From contig DATJHZ010000157.1 of the NCBI GenBank assembly GCA_035493595.1, forward strand, positions 1-47,802: a DNA stretch of 47,802 nt, read 5' to 3'. Positions 28,988 through 40,300 of this stretch are shown here, in pieces. The translations under genes were made by a program, and so were the position numbers. Under the pieces are notes generated by a model. The model had not been told where the DNA came from. It did no database searches and saw nothing but the letters and a program-made list of their open reading frames with translations. The number at the start of each line of letters is the position of its first letter. Position 1 is the stretch's first letter. The DNA comes from DATCRE01 sp035493595. GTDB lineage: Bacteria > Bacteroidota > Bacteroidia > Cytophagales > Cyclobacteriaceae.

Positions 28988-31900
28988 ACTTGAGTAATAG
29001 TCCACTTGCGACCAATTTTGCCCAACTGCTCAATTTTGGCAGTTCACTTGCTGTTACTTTATACCACCACACTTGTGTATCATTAAGACCCTTTTTGAGA
29101 GTGATTTCTATCTGGGTAATCTCAAACTGACCATCCCAGATGCCGTGTTCAGGTAAAAATATTGTTAAATTCTGACCAAGTGCTAATCCATTTCTTGTTG
29201 TATCGAATATAAGTGTTCTTCCTGCAATTGCATATCGTTCAAGTAATTGATTTGCCAACGTCACAGCAGCCTCTCTTGTCATATTTTCACCGCTATGATC
29301 TTCTACAGCTTCAACGATACCTGTTCCACCTTCAATTGCAGCCCTTGAATTCTGTTCTACCTCATTATCGACAATAACAGTGACTTCAAAATAGCCGCTG
29401 TAGAAGATTTCGAGCTGATCACCATCTTCAAGAGCTTGTAAACTGCTATCTTGAACTATGACCGGATCATTTAATGCATAGTAAAAATCGAAACCGGTCA
29501 TACCTTTGAGCCCAACACTAGTGTTTTCTGTTCCATTTAGAATAATGATTGGAGTACCGGCAAGAGGATATCCAAGTGTAAATGTTCGTGTGTTACCATC
29601 TCCTTTTTGTGTTTCAAAAAATGCTCCCGTTTCAAGTGCACCTAAAATGATCTGCCGATTTCTGTAAAGATCATTTTCGACATCTAACTCAAAATTGCTT
29701 GTAATCTCAAGATCAACAGAAGGGACTAACCCATCAGGCGCACTTTGAAGTATCCACGGTGATACAACGCTATCAGAAGCTCTAAAGATTGTTTCCTTTG
29801 TTTCACTATTAAAATACCATGAATAGTTTGATTGTTTTGCAAGATCGTCAAAATTTGCACTGACAAATGTTGCATTATATGTGACAGCAGGAATAGAGAC
29901 ACCAATACCAATACTCGGAGAGAGTGCATTGACAGTAATATCTTCAACTTGCGGTGTCTCAGTAGGATCAGTTGTCGCAAGACGTAATCGTGTATACACA
30001 AATTGGCTCGTGACAATATCACCAGATGGTGTTCCTGCAACATTATCACCTAATGGCGTCATTCTTAATTGATAGAATCGACTTCCAGTATCTCCACCAT
30101 TTGTATAAAGTCCCATATATCCAGATGAAAGAGGAGCAGAATCAACACATGAGAATAGTTGATTATCATCAACAAAAACAGTGATAGTATCATCAGCCAT
30201 TATTACTCTGAATCTTCTGAATGTTCCTCTTGTGAATTTTACTGTGTAACTGCTTCCTGTCGATGTTCCGACATCATATGCGATTACTTCACTACCTAGT
30301 GAAGTTTTAGTGTTTCCAGAAACTTTATAAACAGTCGCTGTATTTTTTGTGCCATTACTTGTTAATGTATCACTAACGAGCAGATAGTAAAAATTAGAAT
30401 TGTCGATATATCTCCATATAATTCCGCCCGAATCAGCGCGGTCTAAATCAGAGGACATATCGATATCATCATGAAAGATTTCTTGATAAACATACACTGC
30501 ATCTGATCCACCTGTTGCTATTAGTCGACTATAGTTTGTATCATAGCTCCATACCGCATCACTTCCACCAGTTTTAAATGTTTGAATATAATTATCACTT
30601 GTGATTGTATCAAAGCCATCGAACGTTGGATTCGGTTGAGAGAATATTCCAGGAATGCTTTCACCGCTATTATTTGTAACGTCAGTCCAGTTGACACCAT
30701 CAAGTGAAATATCTACACCTAATGTTGTATTCGAAGGAACAAGTGCATTATATGAGATACTCGTTGCACCAACTCTTGGCGTTACAGTAGAGAGATTCAT
30801 ACTTGGATCAGGATACTTTGTAACACGGAAGCTATCGAAGCTGGCTGTTCCTGTGCCATTTGCAGAGAGAGCAAATCCACCACTGAGTATTTCTATACTC
30901 AAAGATGCGGTAACTGGAATCGCTCTACTGATCGTCGATAAGAGCGCTGCATTAGCCCCGATAAAATGTTCAGAATGGAATGTTAGTGATGCATTTGCCG
31001 GAATCACTTTACTAAGTTTTGATAAGAGCGCTCCAGTCGTGGGAACATTTCGCAGATTCGTGCTAGAAAGTGCAACATTTGCTGGAATTGATTGGTTTCT
31101 TGTTAACAATAATGCCGCTATTGATGAAATTGAACGATTGATTTGTGTTCTTAAGAGTGCAGCTACTGACTGTATATCTCTTTCTCGAGTTCCTAATAAT
31201 GCTGCTGTTGCAGGAACACTTCTATCGACAGGTTGACTGAAAATAGCAGTCGTGCTAATTGATCTGTTGAATGTATTTCCGATCGACGCTTTAGCGGTAA
31301 TATTCCTAGCAGTTGTTGCCAATAATGCTGCTGACAAAGCAATCGATTTATTATTCGTTGACTGAAGAGCTGCTGCTCCTGAAATTGCTCTTGTATTTGT
31401 CGATAGAAGTGCAGAGCTAGCAGTAATCGAGCGAGAATTTGTGATAGCAACAATTGGCATGAATGTGACGACACATCCTGCCCAAAATTGTGCGCTTGAT
31501 ATTGTGTACTGACACGATGCTGTTCCTATACTTGTTGTTACTCTCGACAACATTGTCATCGTGTTATTTGCTGCAAGTGTAGACTCTAGATCACTCGTCC
31601 AACCAGTCGTAACAGCGTTTTCAGTTTGAGCACTGTTTTTATATGCTAATGAGGCAATCCATAACTCATTAGCTTGCACAGTCGTCGCTGTTGTACCAGA
31701 AGTAATTGTTGTTGATGTTATTGGCGTCGCAGCAGTATCACCAATCGCTGATTGATCAACAGGATTTGTTGGCCAACCGTGTGTTGCATTCCATTCTTCA
31801 ATACAGGCATAAGCACTATGGGAAGCATTTAGCGTCCATGTCCAAGATGTTTGACCTGCTTGGCCCGCACCAACAACAAGATACCAAATACTAGTTTGTA

Positions 31901-32681
31901 TCGTTGCACTTGCACCAGCAGGTTGATTAACTCTTACTTGTGTCCATCCTGTTGGACCAGTAACAGTTGTATTATTGCTTCCTACAGCGATTGACGCAAC
32001 GACAAGATTATTTTGCGAAATGCCACTAGGAAGTGTTATTGTCTGACTTGTTACTGTTGTTGTTGAATTAGTTTCATTGCTTTGAATTTTTATGATTGCA
32101 AATGGTGGAGGACCACCGCCACCGCCGCTGAAAGTACTCGTTGTAATTTGAACATCATTAATGACACCAGCAGTACTAGAACTCGCAGTATAAATAACAG
32201 GATTGTCATTAGTAATATTAGAGTTGCTGTCAAACCAAAATAAATCGACGTAGATACCATCATTGGCTCCGAGAGTGACACTACTCATCGCAGTTGGAGC
32301 ATAAGAATATGTTGTTTTTGCTGTCGTTGTCGTTGTAGCGGTAATAGATCCTATTGCGGTGTACACGCCGCCAGAATATTTAAAGAAACGAACGACTGTG
32401 TTAATGCCTTTAATTGCAGATGATAATGTGATCGAGGCAGACCAGTTTCCTGTTGCATATGTACCTGCGCCAGGCCAAAAAATCCACCCCTTTCCAGTCG
32501 GAGCAGGAAGTGAAGCAAATGGTGTTCCTGTTCCACCTCTTGGAAGAATTTCTCCATATTGACTGGAAGTCGATGAAAATGTTGTTGTTGCAGACGTCTC
32601 AGTACCGCCTGTCGTTATGGTCATTTGACAGGCGGTAACTAATAACGAATCTAAAACTGATGTCCCATATAATGTAGGCAC
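28986..32681 (-). CDS. large tail protein with 14-residue tandem repeats and LamG-like domain
   Basis: A 1231-residue structural protein starting with GTG (no upstream ATG in frame). Order: N-terminal beta-rich domain (1-200) ending in a GGGGGPPP hinge, a second beta domain (200-410), thirteen repeats of 14 residues (about 414-597), a LamG/concanavalin-like domain (about 670-880), and a C-terminal part (about 1000-1231) resembling baseplate or distal tail proteins. The composition is Ser/Thr/Ala-rich as in tail fibres. It is likely a receptor-binding or side-fibre protein attached to the tail tip. The host receptor cannot be inferred. Confidence 0.75.
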   Translation of the reverse strand: MPTLYGTSVLDSLLVTACQMTITTGGTETSATTTFSSTSSQYGEILPRGGTGTPFASLPAPTGKGWIFWPGAGTYATGNWSASITLSSAIKGINTVVRFFKYSGGVYTAIGSITATTTTTAKTTYSYAPTAMSSVTLGANDGIYVDLFWFDSNSNITNDNPVIYTASSSTAGVINDVQITTSTFSGGGGGPPPFAIIKIQSNETNSTTTVTSQTITLPSGISQNNLVVASIAVGSNNTTVTGPTGWTQVRVNQPAGASATIQTSIWYLVVGAGQAGQTSWTWTLNASHSAYACIEEWNATHGWPTNPVDQSAIGDTAATPITSTTITSGTTATTVQANELWIASLAYKNSAQTENAVTTGWTSDLESTLAANNTMTMLSRVTTSIGTASCQYTISSAQFWAGCVVTFMPIVAITNSRSITASSALLSTNTRAISGAAALQSTNNKSIALSAALLATTARNITAKASIGNTFNRSISTTAIFSQPVDRSVPATAALLGTRERDIQSVAALLRTQINRSISSIAALLLTRNQSIPANVALSSTNLRNVPTTGALLSKLSKVIPANASLTFHSEHFIGANAALLSTISRAIPVTASLSIEILSGGFALSANGTGTASFDSFRVTKYPDPSMNLSTVTPRVGATSISYNALVPSNTTLGVDISLDGVNWTDVTNNSGESIPGIFSQPNPTFDGFDTITSDNYIQTFKTGGSDAVWSYDTNYSRLIATGGSDAVYVYQEIFHDDIDMSSDLDRADSGGIIWRYIDNSNFYYLLVSDTLTSNGTKNTATVYKVSGNTKTSLGSEVIAYDVGTSTGSSYTVKFTRGTFRRFRVIMADDTITVFVDDNQLFSCVDSAPLSSGYMGLYTNGGDTGSRFYQLRMTPLGDNVAGTPSGDIVTSQFVYTRLRLATTDPTETPQVEDITVNALSPSIGIGVSIPAVTYNATFVSANFDDLAKQSNYSWYFNSETKETIFRASDSVVSPWILQSAPDGLVPSVDLEITSNFELDVENDLYRNRQIILGALETGAFFETQKGDGNTRTFTLGYPLAGTPIIILNGTENTSVGLKGMTGFDFYYALNDPVIVQDSSLQALEDGDQLEIFYSGYFEVTVIVDNEVEQNSRAAIEGGTGIVEAVEDHSGENMTREAAVTLANQLLERYAIAGRTLIFDTTRNGLALGQNLTIFLPEHGIWDGQFEITQIEITLKKGLNDTQVWWYKVTASELPKLSSWAKLVASGLLLK
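30890..31440 (-). repeat. thirteen tandem 42-bp (14-residue) repeats in the tail gene
   Basis: Units follow the pattern xxRxIxxxAALLxT, for example NTRAISGAAALQST and VDRSVPATAALLGT. Spacing is exactly 14 residues except for one unit of 15. DNA copies are diverged, so the array is old and kept by selection. The regular AALL core suggests a rod-like shaft. Confidence 0.8.
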
Positions 32682-32711
32682 TCTTTTAAAGCCTTCGTTT
32701 AGAGAAAGTTA

Positions 32712-32996
32712 TTATAAAATGCCAAGAACAGCAGTACAATCAAAGAGCATATCATCAGCAACTGCCGGCATCGTTCCAGATGCAAAAGAGTAGGCACGAT
32801 TTAAGTCTGCAATAAATGCAAGAATTATATTTTGATTATCAGTAGAAATTCCTACAGCATTCATAGCATCTACAGTTAAATTTTGATTATAACTTTTACA
32901 GCGTTGTTCAAGCCATAGAATTGTATTTCGCCATTGTTGTGCATCACTTTGAAGCATTAATTGAATATTTTGGTCGCTCATAGGAATAAAGGTCAT
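32712..32996 (-). CDS. hypothetical tail-region protein
   Basis: About 94 residues, mainly helical. I start at ATG 32996 (MTFIPMSD), with AAAGGAAGAAACCGC before it; a TTG at 33014 is in frame but contains that RBS. It sits between large tail genes, so a tail assembly or fibre-attachment role is likely by context. No family recognised. Confidence 0.6.
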   Translation of the reverse strand: MTFIPMSDQNIQLMLQSDAQQWRNTILWLEQRCKSYNQNLTVDAMNAVGISTDNQNIILAFIADLNRAYSFASGTMPAVADDMLFDCTAVLGIL

Positions 32997-33010
32997 GCGG
33001 TTTCTTCCTT

Positions 33011-33367
33011 TCAAACTGTTTGTAAATCGTCACTTAGTATTGTTGATCCATCGCTAAAAACAAAGAGGTACACTGCCGTGTTTTCTTTTTTCCAACCAAT
33101 ACAATGTGCAGTTAGCAGATTTTCTACTTTTTCAGGCGCAAATGCAATTTGCGTTCTCCTGAAAAATATTGGCTCTGCTCCCTCAGGAATATTCACAAAA
33201 TGCGTCTGGAGGCCTATTTCCATTGGATCAAGTCTAAGATGTTTAACATCTTTAATATCAATATCTGAAAATTTCCTTTTGCCAGCACAATCATATTCGT
33301 TGAAAAAATTGCCATTTTTGTAAATTATTGTCCATGAATATGAATTAGTAATATATTCTACTGTCAT
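33011..33367 (-). CDS. hypothetical tail-region protein
   Basis: A 118-residue, beta-rich protein without recognised motif. The single Cys residues (27 and 89) do not form a metal site. It overlaps the leader of the next gene and follows the 33376 gene by 8 bases, so it belongs to the virion operon. Confidence 0.6.
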   Translation of the reverse strand: MTVEYITNSYSWTIIYKNGNFFNEYDCAGKRKFSDIDIKDVKHLRLDPMEIGLQTHFVNIPEGAEPIFFRRTQIAFAPEKVENLLTAHCIGWKKENTAVYLFVFSDGSTILSDDLQTV

Positions 33368-33375
33368 GTTCTCAC

Positions 33376-33897
33376 CTATGCTTCGTCATAAGATAATATG
33401 ATGGTCGGAAGAGAAGTTGCACTTCCTGCACCGCCTGTGTATGTATTATCGATACTAAGAACACACACAACCATGCTTCCATTTGGTCCCGTACTTGCAG
33501 TTGATACTGTCGTGTTATCGTATTGTGATGCTGTAGTAGTCATGAGTGTATATCCAGAAGGTACAGCTCCATTTGAACCACTCGATGCTGGTCTATTGCC
33601 ACTAGATGCTTGAGCATATGACGCAACAGCAACAGCTTTCCAGTAAAGTGCAAGGCCTGTTACAGCACTAGCTGACATTTTTACAGTTCTATTTGATATT
33701 GACGTGGTTCCTACAACTGTTACTGCAATTACAAGATTTTTAATCCATGAAAAATTAGTTCCCGTGGTATTTGGAATAGCGACCGGCGTCACGGCAGTTT
33801 GGCTATCAGCAAGATTGAATGTAATTCCTGTTTCTGCATTTGCCCATGTGACAGCCGCTCCTGTTCCTATTTGCCCCTGGCATGTCGAAGCGCTCAT
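33376..33897 (-). CDS. beta-rich structural protein, tail-associated
   Basis: A 173-residue Ser/Thr/Ala/Gly-rich protein with short alternating strands and no membrane segment. The sequence style (TSISNRTVKMSASAVTG, SSGNRPASSGSNGAVPSGYT) matches the N-terminal halves of the large tail proteins around it, which suggests a related beta-sandwich unit, perhaps a decoration or fibre subunit. AAAGGATACACTA precedes the ATG. Confidence 0.6.
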   Translation of the reverse strand: MSASTCQGQIGTGAAVTWANAETGITFNLADSQTAVTPVAIPNTTGTNFSWIKNLVIAVTVVGTTSISNRTVKMSASAVTGLALYWKAVAVASYAQASSGNRPASSGSNGAVPSGYTLMTTTASQYDNTTVSTASTGPNGSMVVCVLSIDNTYTGGAGSATSLPTIILSYDEA

Positions 33898-33913
33898 TAG
33901 TGTATCCTTTCAT

Positions 33914-36900
33914 TTAATCGATGGCTTTAATTGTCCATAAATTGTTGTTCCATCTTTTTGTAGTTGGATCGATCGTATTTTCAAGATCACCATCACTCCA
34001 CACATTGCCAAATAGCAATACTGGATTATATCCGACAATTCTGAATCGCATTCTATAAAGTGTATTAACATTTAGTGAAACATTTACAGATGCTAGTGTT
34101 AGTGTTGTTCCTGCTAATTTCTTGACGATACTCACAGTAGTTGAATTTACTCGCAACTGATAGAAATTGTTAGTATCAACATATCTCAATGATATTCCTG
34201 CAAGAATCGTGCTAGTAGAGAGTGAGAATCGAACTGTTCCATCTTCATTTGTATCAGCAAGTGTACCAAGTTGCATTGAAACGTCGCCAGCAGTATTTGA
34301 GATAAGCGCTTTATTACTGGTAATACTTGTTGTTCCTGTGCCAGATTTGACATATATTTGTGAATCAAATGCAGTTCCCCATCCATTTGCGACATTTCCT
34401 CTTATCATTGTGTCAATACAAAGAGGTGCTGTTGATCTTATTCCAGATGAACCTGGATATGCTCCACACACTCTTACGTATAAACCATCGATAATAGGAC
34501 TATTTAAAAAGCTTGTTGCTGAAAGAATTACTTGTAAAATAAGTGTTTTGCCTACAGTACTTGTTCCTGGAGTTAATCCAGGAATAAATGCTCCAGGTGT
34601 AATACCACCATTTGTGCATTGCTGCCATGTTAATCCGTTGTTTAATGATGCCATGACAATTGCTGTTGCTTGAATAGCACCTTGAGAATTTACTTCTGAC
34701 CAAGAAATTTGTGTATTTCCGCACGTGCCAATGCTGTTCAAATTGATTGGTGGTGATGTCCAAATTCCAGCAAATGTATTCGTTACACTGAAATTTGATA
34801 TTCTATTTGTTGTTGCATCTGCTGTTTGAATATATGTTCTGACACCAATATTTCCTGGCTGAGTATATGTATTGTCAAGTACATCAATAATTGGTGTAGT
34901 ACCATTATTCCAGTAGATAGTATGACGATTATCACCAACAACTAATTTTACATGATATGATGTGTTATTCGATACAGTGAGATTCACTTTTGCGATCACA
35001 GTAATTGTCGCAGCAGCAGGACTACCGTCACCACTATCTGGAGGACTATTTTGTCCATAACAAAGTGAAACAGAAGTTCCTCCAGCAGTACCACCTGGAT
35101 TTTGCATAATTCTCACATAGTATGCAAAACTATTATTTGGTGCTCCCCAATACGTTTGCCGATACACAAAGCCAATTTCGTTTTGTATCGGGCTAGAACC
35201 ACCATTAAGTGTGAAATCACCCTGTGCCGTGAAATTCTGCGCAGCTGAAATGAAATTGAATCGAGTTGAAGACCATGACGTCGCATCACTGTCACCATCT
35301 GAGTGTATGACAAGTGCTCCACCTGATACTGATGGCACAGGATCATTAACATCTGCATCATCAGTATGCCCAGGAACAAACGTGATATTTGAAAGATTTG
35401 ACCAAGAATATACTGTCGTTCCTAGTGCTAAATCACCTTCACTATTAGGTGCGACACCAAGAAGTGTTCCTGAGTTCCATGCAGTCGTTGAACCAAATAA
35501 AGACACTAAATCTGTTGTTGTTGCATGAGCCGCAGAAGTAATGGAGATATTTACTTGTAGTAATGCAGGAATTGCAGACGGATCCTGTCCGCCTGAAAAT
35601 GTTTCTAAAATATAGAGTAATCCACCACTGACATTTGCACCAGCAGGCAATCCAGGAAGTGCCTGGTTATTCACACAAGGAAGCCAGGTTGTCCCATCAT
35701 AACTTGCAAATATTGCCATAGTTGAAGCAACAGTCGCGACGCCAGGTGAATCTGGGACAACACTTGGGCCAATTGTTGGTAAAGCTGCTGTCCACGTAAT
35801 TAATGAGTCCTTTACTAATTTTACAGAATCTATGTTATATGCAGGTGAGATGCGAAAACTGCTTGAAGGATCATAGACAGAAACTGCTGTTACGATCGTT
35901 GCTGCTGTCACATATGCACCCACTGATGATAATACAGGCGGATTTACTTCAGGTGCTGTTTGTGTTGTTCCAAAGAATGGAGTTGTCGATTTACTTCCTA
36001 AAAAGCAGTTTTTAATGTAAATATCAAAAACGCCGGCGACGTTTGCGGCATTGAACATTGAAACGCCAACAATTGTCTTTCCTGCAAGAATAGAAAGATC
36101 TATTTGACGAGTATACCAACAGTCCTTTGCATAATCTTGAAGATCTTGGATAGGAGAAGCTGAAACACGATTTTGATCCCATAACCCAACGTCTGTATTT
36201 GTTCCTATTGAGCCGAGATATTCAGTCATAAATGTTCCATCACTGAGAAGAAGATCAATACCACCTTCTTGTGATGGTGACGTTGATGAAATCCAAAGAT
36301 CATAGTTTAACGTATCATGAGAAGCAATAACAAAACTCCCTGTCCATATGATTGCATCTACACGATTATCAGCTACTGCTGCATCTACTGTTACAACGTC
36401 ATAATGTTTATTATCGACTTTTACTTTACTTTTTGTCTTTGGTTGATATACTTTAGAAACTCTCGCACTCACGGAACCTGAAACTGGAAGAATAAGAGTA
36501 TCAGAATAAGTACCAGAAACATTAACTGTTGTGAAACTACCGCTAAATGATGCAGATTCTCCAGGTGCACCACCAGAAATATATACATATCCACTTGGAG
36601 TAAAGTATCCACTTGAATTAACAGTGCCTGACGTTCCTCCTATTGCTGAACCACTCATACTTCCCGCGGCTGTTTGTTGTGCTTGTACAAATTCAGTTCC
36701 GTATGCAAATGAGAGTGTCGACTGCATTTTTAATGCATTAACTGTCGTTGGTAGAAGAGAACTTCCAACAATATGTGTTTTTGTGAGCGTTCCAGAAGAA
36801 AAATCTCCTGCAGTATCTTCAACAATAGTTATGTCAGAACCGGCTGGCGATAACTCGAGATTACCATCAGTGATGCTTAATTTTCCTACTACTCCATTTA

Positions 36901-37330
36901 ATTCTCCGTTATTAAAATCATTTTGTGTGTTATCTGATTGTTGAGCATAATTTTTTGCAATTCCTTCTGCATCAAGAACATTTTGGAGTTGATCGACAAC
37001 AAGTTTTCCTGCTAATTGCGGTGTATCATAAAGTTTGGTATATGTTCTTTTATCAGCAAGATACCTTAGATCAATGCAATCGATTGTATGTAGAATTGCT
37101 CTCGATGGATATTGAGGAACTTCTTTATCATCATTAAGAAACCCATTAAAGACAATTCCTAGGTTAGGATCAGTAACAATAACACGCTCACCTTTTACAA
37201 AATGAGCTGTACCTGAGTAATCAATAACGTCACAACGAAGTCTTTGCCGCTCATCGACAGTATTCGTTTGATCATACTGATCCTCGATCATTGTATATTC
37301 ATTACCACCAATTGTTAGAATTGCGCTCAT
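33914..37330 (-). CDS. large tail tip / baseplate protein with LamG-like domains
   Basis: An 1138-residue protein directly after the tape measure gene in transcription order, where distal tail and hub proteins lie in siphoviruses. Residues 1-150 (ILTIGGNEYTM, FNGFLNDDKEVPQYP, ILHTIDCIDLRYLAD) resemble tail hub proteins of the gp27-like type. A beta-rich middle follows, then two LamG-like domains (about 660-830 and 1000-1110) of a kind that binds carbohydrate. It probably links the tube to the receptor-binding proteins. AAGGAAAATATCAT precedes the ATG. Confidence 0.7.
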   Translation of the reverse strand: MSAILTIGGNEYTMIEDQYDQTNTVDERQRLRCDVIDYSGTAHFVKGERVIVTDPNLGIVFNGFLNDDKEVPQYPSRAILHTIDCIDLRYLADKRTYTKLYDTPQLAGKLVVDQLQNVLDAEGIAKNYAQQSDNTQNDFNNGELNGVVGKLSITDGNLELSPAGSDITIVEDTAGDFSSGTLTKTHIVGSSLLPTTVNALKMQSTLSFAYGTEFVQAQQTAAGSMSGSAIGGTSGTVNSSGYFTPSGYVYISGGAPGESASFSGSFTTVNVSGTYSDTLILPVSGSVSARVSKVYQPKTKSKVKVDNKHYDVVTVDAAVADNRVDAIIWTGSFVIASHDTLNYDLWISSTSPSQEGGIDLLLSDGTFMTEYLGSIGTNTDVGLWDQNRVSASPIQDLQDYAKDCWYTRQIDLSILAGKTIVGVSMFNAANVAGVFDIYIKNCFLGSKSTTPFFGTTQTAPEVNPPVLSSVGAYVTAATIVTAVSVYDPSSSFRISPAYNIDSVKLVKDSLITWTAALPTIGPSVVPDSPGVATVASTMAIFASYDGTTWLPCVNNQALPGLPAGANVSGGLLYILETFSGGQDPSAIPALLQVNISITSAAHATTTDLVSLFGSTTAWNSGTLLGVAPNSEGDLALGTTVYSWSNLSNITFVPGHTDDADVNDPVPSVSGGALVIHSDGDSDATSWSSTRFNFISAAQNFTAQGDFTLNGGSSPIQNEIGFVYRQTYWGAPNNSFAYYVRIMQNPGGTAGGTSVSLCYGQNSPPDSGDGSPAAATITVIAKVNLTVSNNTSYHVKLVVGDNRHTIYWNNGTTPIIDVLDNTYTQPGNIGVRTYIQTADATTNRISNFSVTNTFAGIWTSPPINLNSIGTCGNTQISWSEVNSQGAIQATAIVMASLNNGLTWQQCTNGGITPGAFIPGLTPGTSTVGKTLILQVILSATSFLNSPIIDGLYVRVCGAYPGSSGIRSTAPLCIDTMIRGNVANGWGTAFDSQIYVKSGTGTTSITSNKALISNTAGDVSMQLGTLADTNEDGTVRFSLSTSTILAGISLRYVDTNNFYQLRVNSTTVSIVKKLAGTTLTLASVNVSLNVNTLYRMRFRIVGYNPVLLFGNVWSDGDLENTIDPTTKRWNNNLWTIKAID

Positions 37331-37342
37331 ATGATATTTTCC

Positions 37343-40300
37343 TTATCTATTCCTTATCGATCCCTGGACTCGCAATTCTTTCGCTTGATAATTTGCTGCT
37401 ACTTTTCCGACTTGTTTTCCATCAATATTCATTGTTATGATCATTGGTTGTGTGTTTGTAAGACTACTCGAGCTATTTGGTAGCGAAAGCGTCGTATTCG
37501 TTGATAGTTTTCCATTAAGAAACGCGTTAGCTATTGCACTATTTCCATTTGTGAATACATCATTGACTGAATTTGCTGCTACTTGTGCAGTTTTAGTAAG
37601 TTGCGGGATACCGTTTTGTATTCCTGTTGTGAAATTCTCTACGAGATGTTGTCCCCATTTATCATCACCATGTAATGGTCCCTTTTTCGGTGTACTGTGC
37701 ATAAGAAAATCTGCCGCGCTCTGAGCTAAACCTGAGACAGTCATTAACAAATCAGCAGCTCCTTTTTTGACGCCATCTACTAATTTGCTAAAATTATTTT
37801 GAAAATCAGTAAGAGCATTACCTGTATGACTGAGAGAAAGATCAACGCCTTTTGTCATATCATCTGTTGATTTTTGAACTGTTTTGTTCGAATCTTGAAT
37901 GTTATTTGACATTGTGGCAGTTGCTTTTGATAAATCTTGTTGTGTTTTATCTACACTTTTAGATAGATCTTGCAACATCGATTGAGCTTTCTGAACAGCT
38001 TGATTCACACTATCAGTTATTGCAGCAGCAGCAACAGTGACTTGTTGAGAAACTTGTGTAATCATTGGACCAATCGGTGTTACTGTTGCTTGAACTTGAC
38101 TTTGCAACATTGCTAGCTGTTGCGTAATTTGTTGAGTAGTTTGTGTAACTTGTGTACCGAGCTGAGAAATGTCCGTATTAATTTGTGCTGATGCAGTCTT
38201 TATTTGACCAGATAATGTACTAAGTGTGTTATTAATCGTCGATGACTGAGATTGCAATTGTGTTGCCATCGTTCTGATTGATGTACTTATCTGTGTTGTT
38301 TGCTGTTGAACTTGCTGATTTAACTGCTGTATTTGTTGCGTTACTGTTGTGGCAAGCACGGTAACTGCATTTTTCATTGCAGGTTCACCTTGATTGATAC
38401 CTTGAACAAACATATCAACCATATTAGGCATCCACTGATTTGACGTTGATAGAGGGCCCGTCTCAGCAGGCGAATGGATGCCTAAAATACTCTTCACAGT
38501 GTTTGCGACATTTGTTGCCGCTGTTTTGACATCATTAATTCCATTTGTGATCCCGTCAGTGAACATTTTCATTAAATTTGTTGTCCATTGGCTGAAATTC
38601 TTGGAAAGTCCAGTGAACCATGTTCCAAACCATGTTGATACATTACCCATAATTTTCTGGATGCCAGTAAGAAGACCATTCCAAATTTTTTGGCCATCAG
38701 TGATAATGTTTTGAAACCATGTTGTGACATTTTTATAAATTGTTTGAACACTTGCTAGCAGATCTGTTCCTAATTTTGTAAAGAAATCAACAATTGCTTT
38801 TGTTAGATCGGGAATAATTGAGTGGCCAACAAGGTCGTCATATAATCCTTGAAAAAGAGCTATGACACCATCAATCATTGCTGAAACAATGGCTTTGAGT
38901 GTTTCCCATGCTCCACTGAAGTATGTAACAATTCCATCCCAGATACCCTTAAACATATCTTGGATATCTATCCAGGCTTGAGACCAGTTTCCACTCATGA
39001 GATCTAAGCCTACTTTTATAAGACCTGCGACAATTGCCCAGGCAATTTTGACAATTCCGACGACTTCATCCCAGACGCCCTGCAAAATTGGTGCAATATG
39101 TGGCCATATTTCTTGCCATACTTTTGCAAAATCATTAATATTGCTAATCCACTGCATAATAATTGGTACAACACGCTGAACAATCGCAGTTACAAATTCG
39201 CCAATTGCTTTTATCGCATCATTTAGATACGGCGTTAAGAATTTAATTGCACTGCCTAATCCATTTGCGATGTACCCTGCTAGTTGAATGACAAGCGGTA
39301 CTACTTTCTCAAATACAGGGAGAAGTGCAGTAAACGCTGCTTGGAATGTATTTTTAACAACTCCACCAATAGTTACTAAGACAGGCATTAGCCCACCGAT
39401 TGCCTGAATCAAATTTTTGAAGCCTGGCTCAGCTTGTTTTAGCGCAGGAACAACACTTGTTTGGAACCATCTTCCTAACTCTTGTGCATGAGTTGAAAGT
39501 GCCTGGAATATGTTTACTGCAGGACTGACATTCATCATCATTGGAATTATTTGACTTAATGCCGGCTTAACGTTAGAAAGAAATGATTTTCCGATGTCTT
39601 GCGCTACTTTTGCAATTTGCGATATTTGATCTATCACAGGCTTTATATTAGTGCCAATTTGACTTCCAAGTTGTTGTGCTGACTTTATGATCGAAGTAAA
39701 ATCTATGTTTTTCAAGTATTGCGTGAATTTATTTACGGTGTTGCTCACGTTAAATAACACAGAGCTTAGTTTATTCAAACCGTTAGATATAAATGATGTA
39801 ACTGATGATCCTGTTACGTGTATTGAACCTACAATTCTATTGAAAATATCAATTCCAATGCCACCTATGACACTGAATAGAGCACTAAAATTATTTTTTA
39901 AATCAGCAATGTTTACAGCAACAACTGAAATTGGTCCCTTCAGATTAGAAAGAACATCAGCAATAGCTTTTATGCCAGAATCAATTAATATAGATATACT
40001 ATTTCTTAGAGTAGTTAAGGCAGGTGAGAGTGATGCTGCACTCGATTTTACTTCATTAAATGGAGCTGTCATTTTGTGAACAGCATTTGTTAATTGATTC
40101 CATTGATATGTTATTGCACTTAGATCAAATAGCGAGAAGTATCTCACAACGGATGAAATAGCAGTACTAACAGTTTTAAACGCGTTACTTATTATAGATA
40201 TTGCACCATTGAGAGCATTTGATTGTGTAATCCATTTTGTGAAAGCAGTAATAACTGGTGTAATTGCGCCTACAACTGAACCTACCATAGGTAACAATTT

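Noticed and set aside
30655..31236. 193-codon open frame on the plus strand
   Set aside because: It is antisense to the repeat region of the tail protein; the regular 42-bp repeats keep the opposite frame open.
36531..36944. 137-codon plus-strand frame
   Set aside because: Antisense to the large tail tip protein, no RBS, no plausible product.
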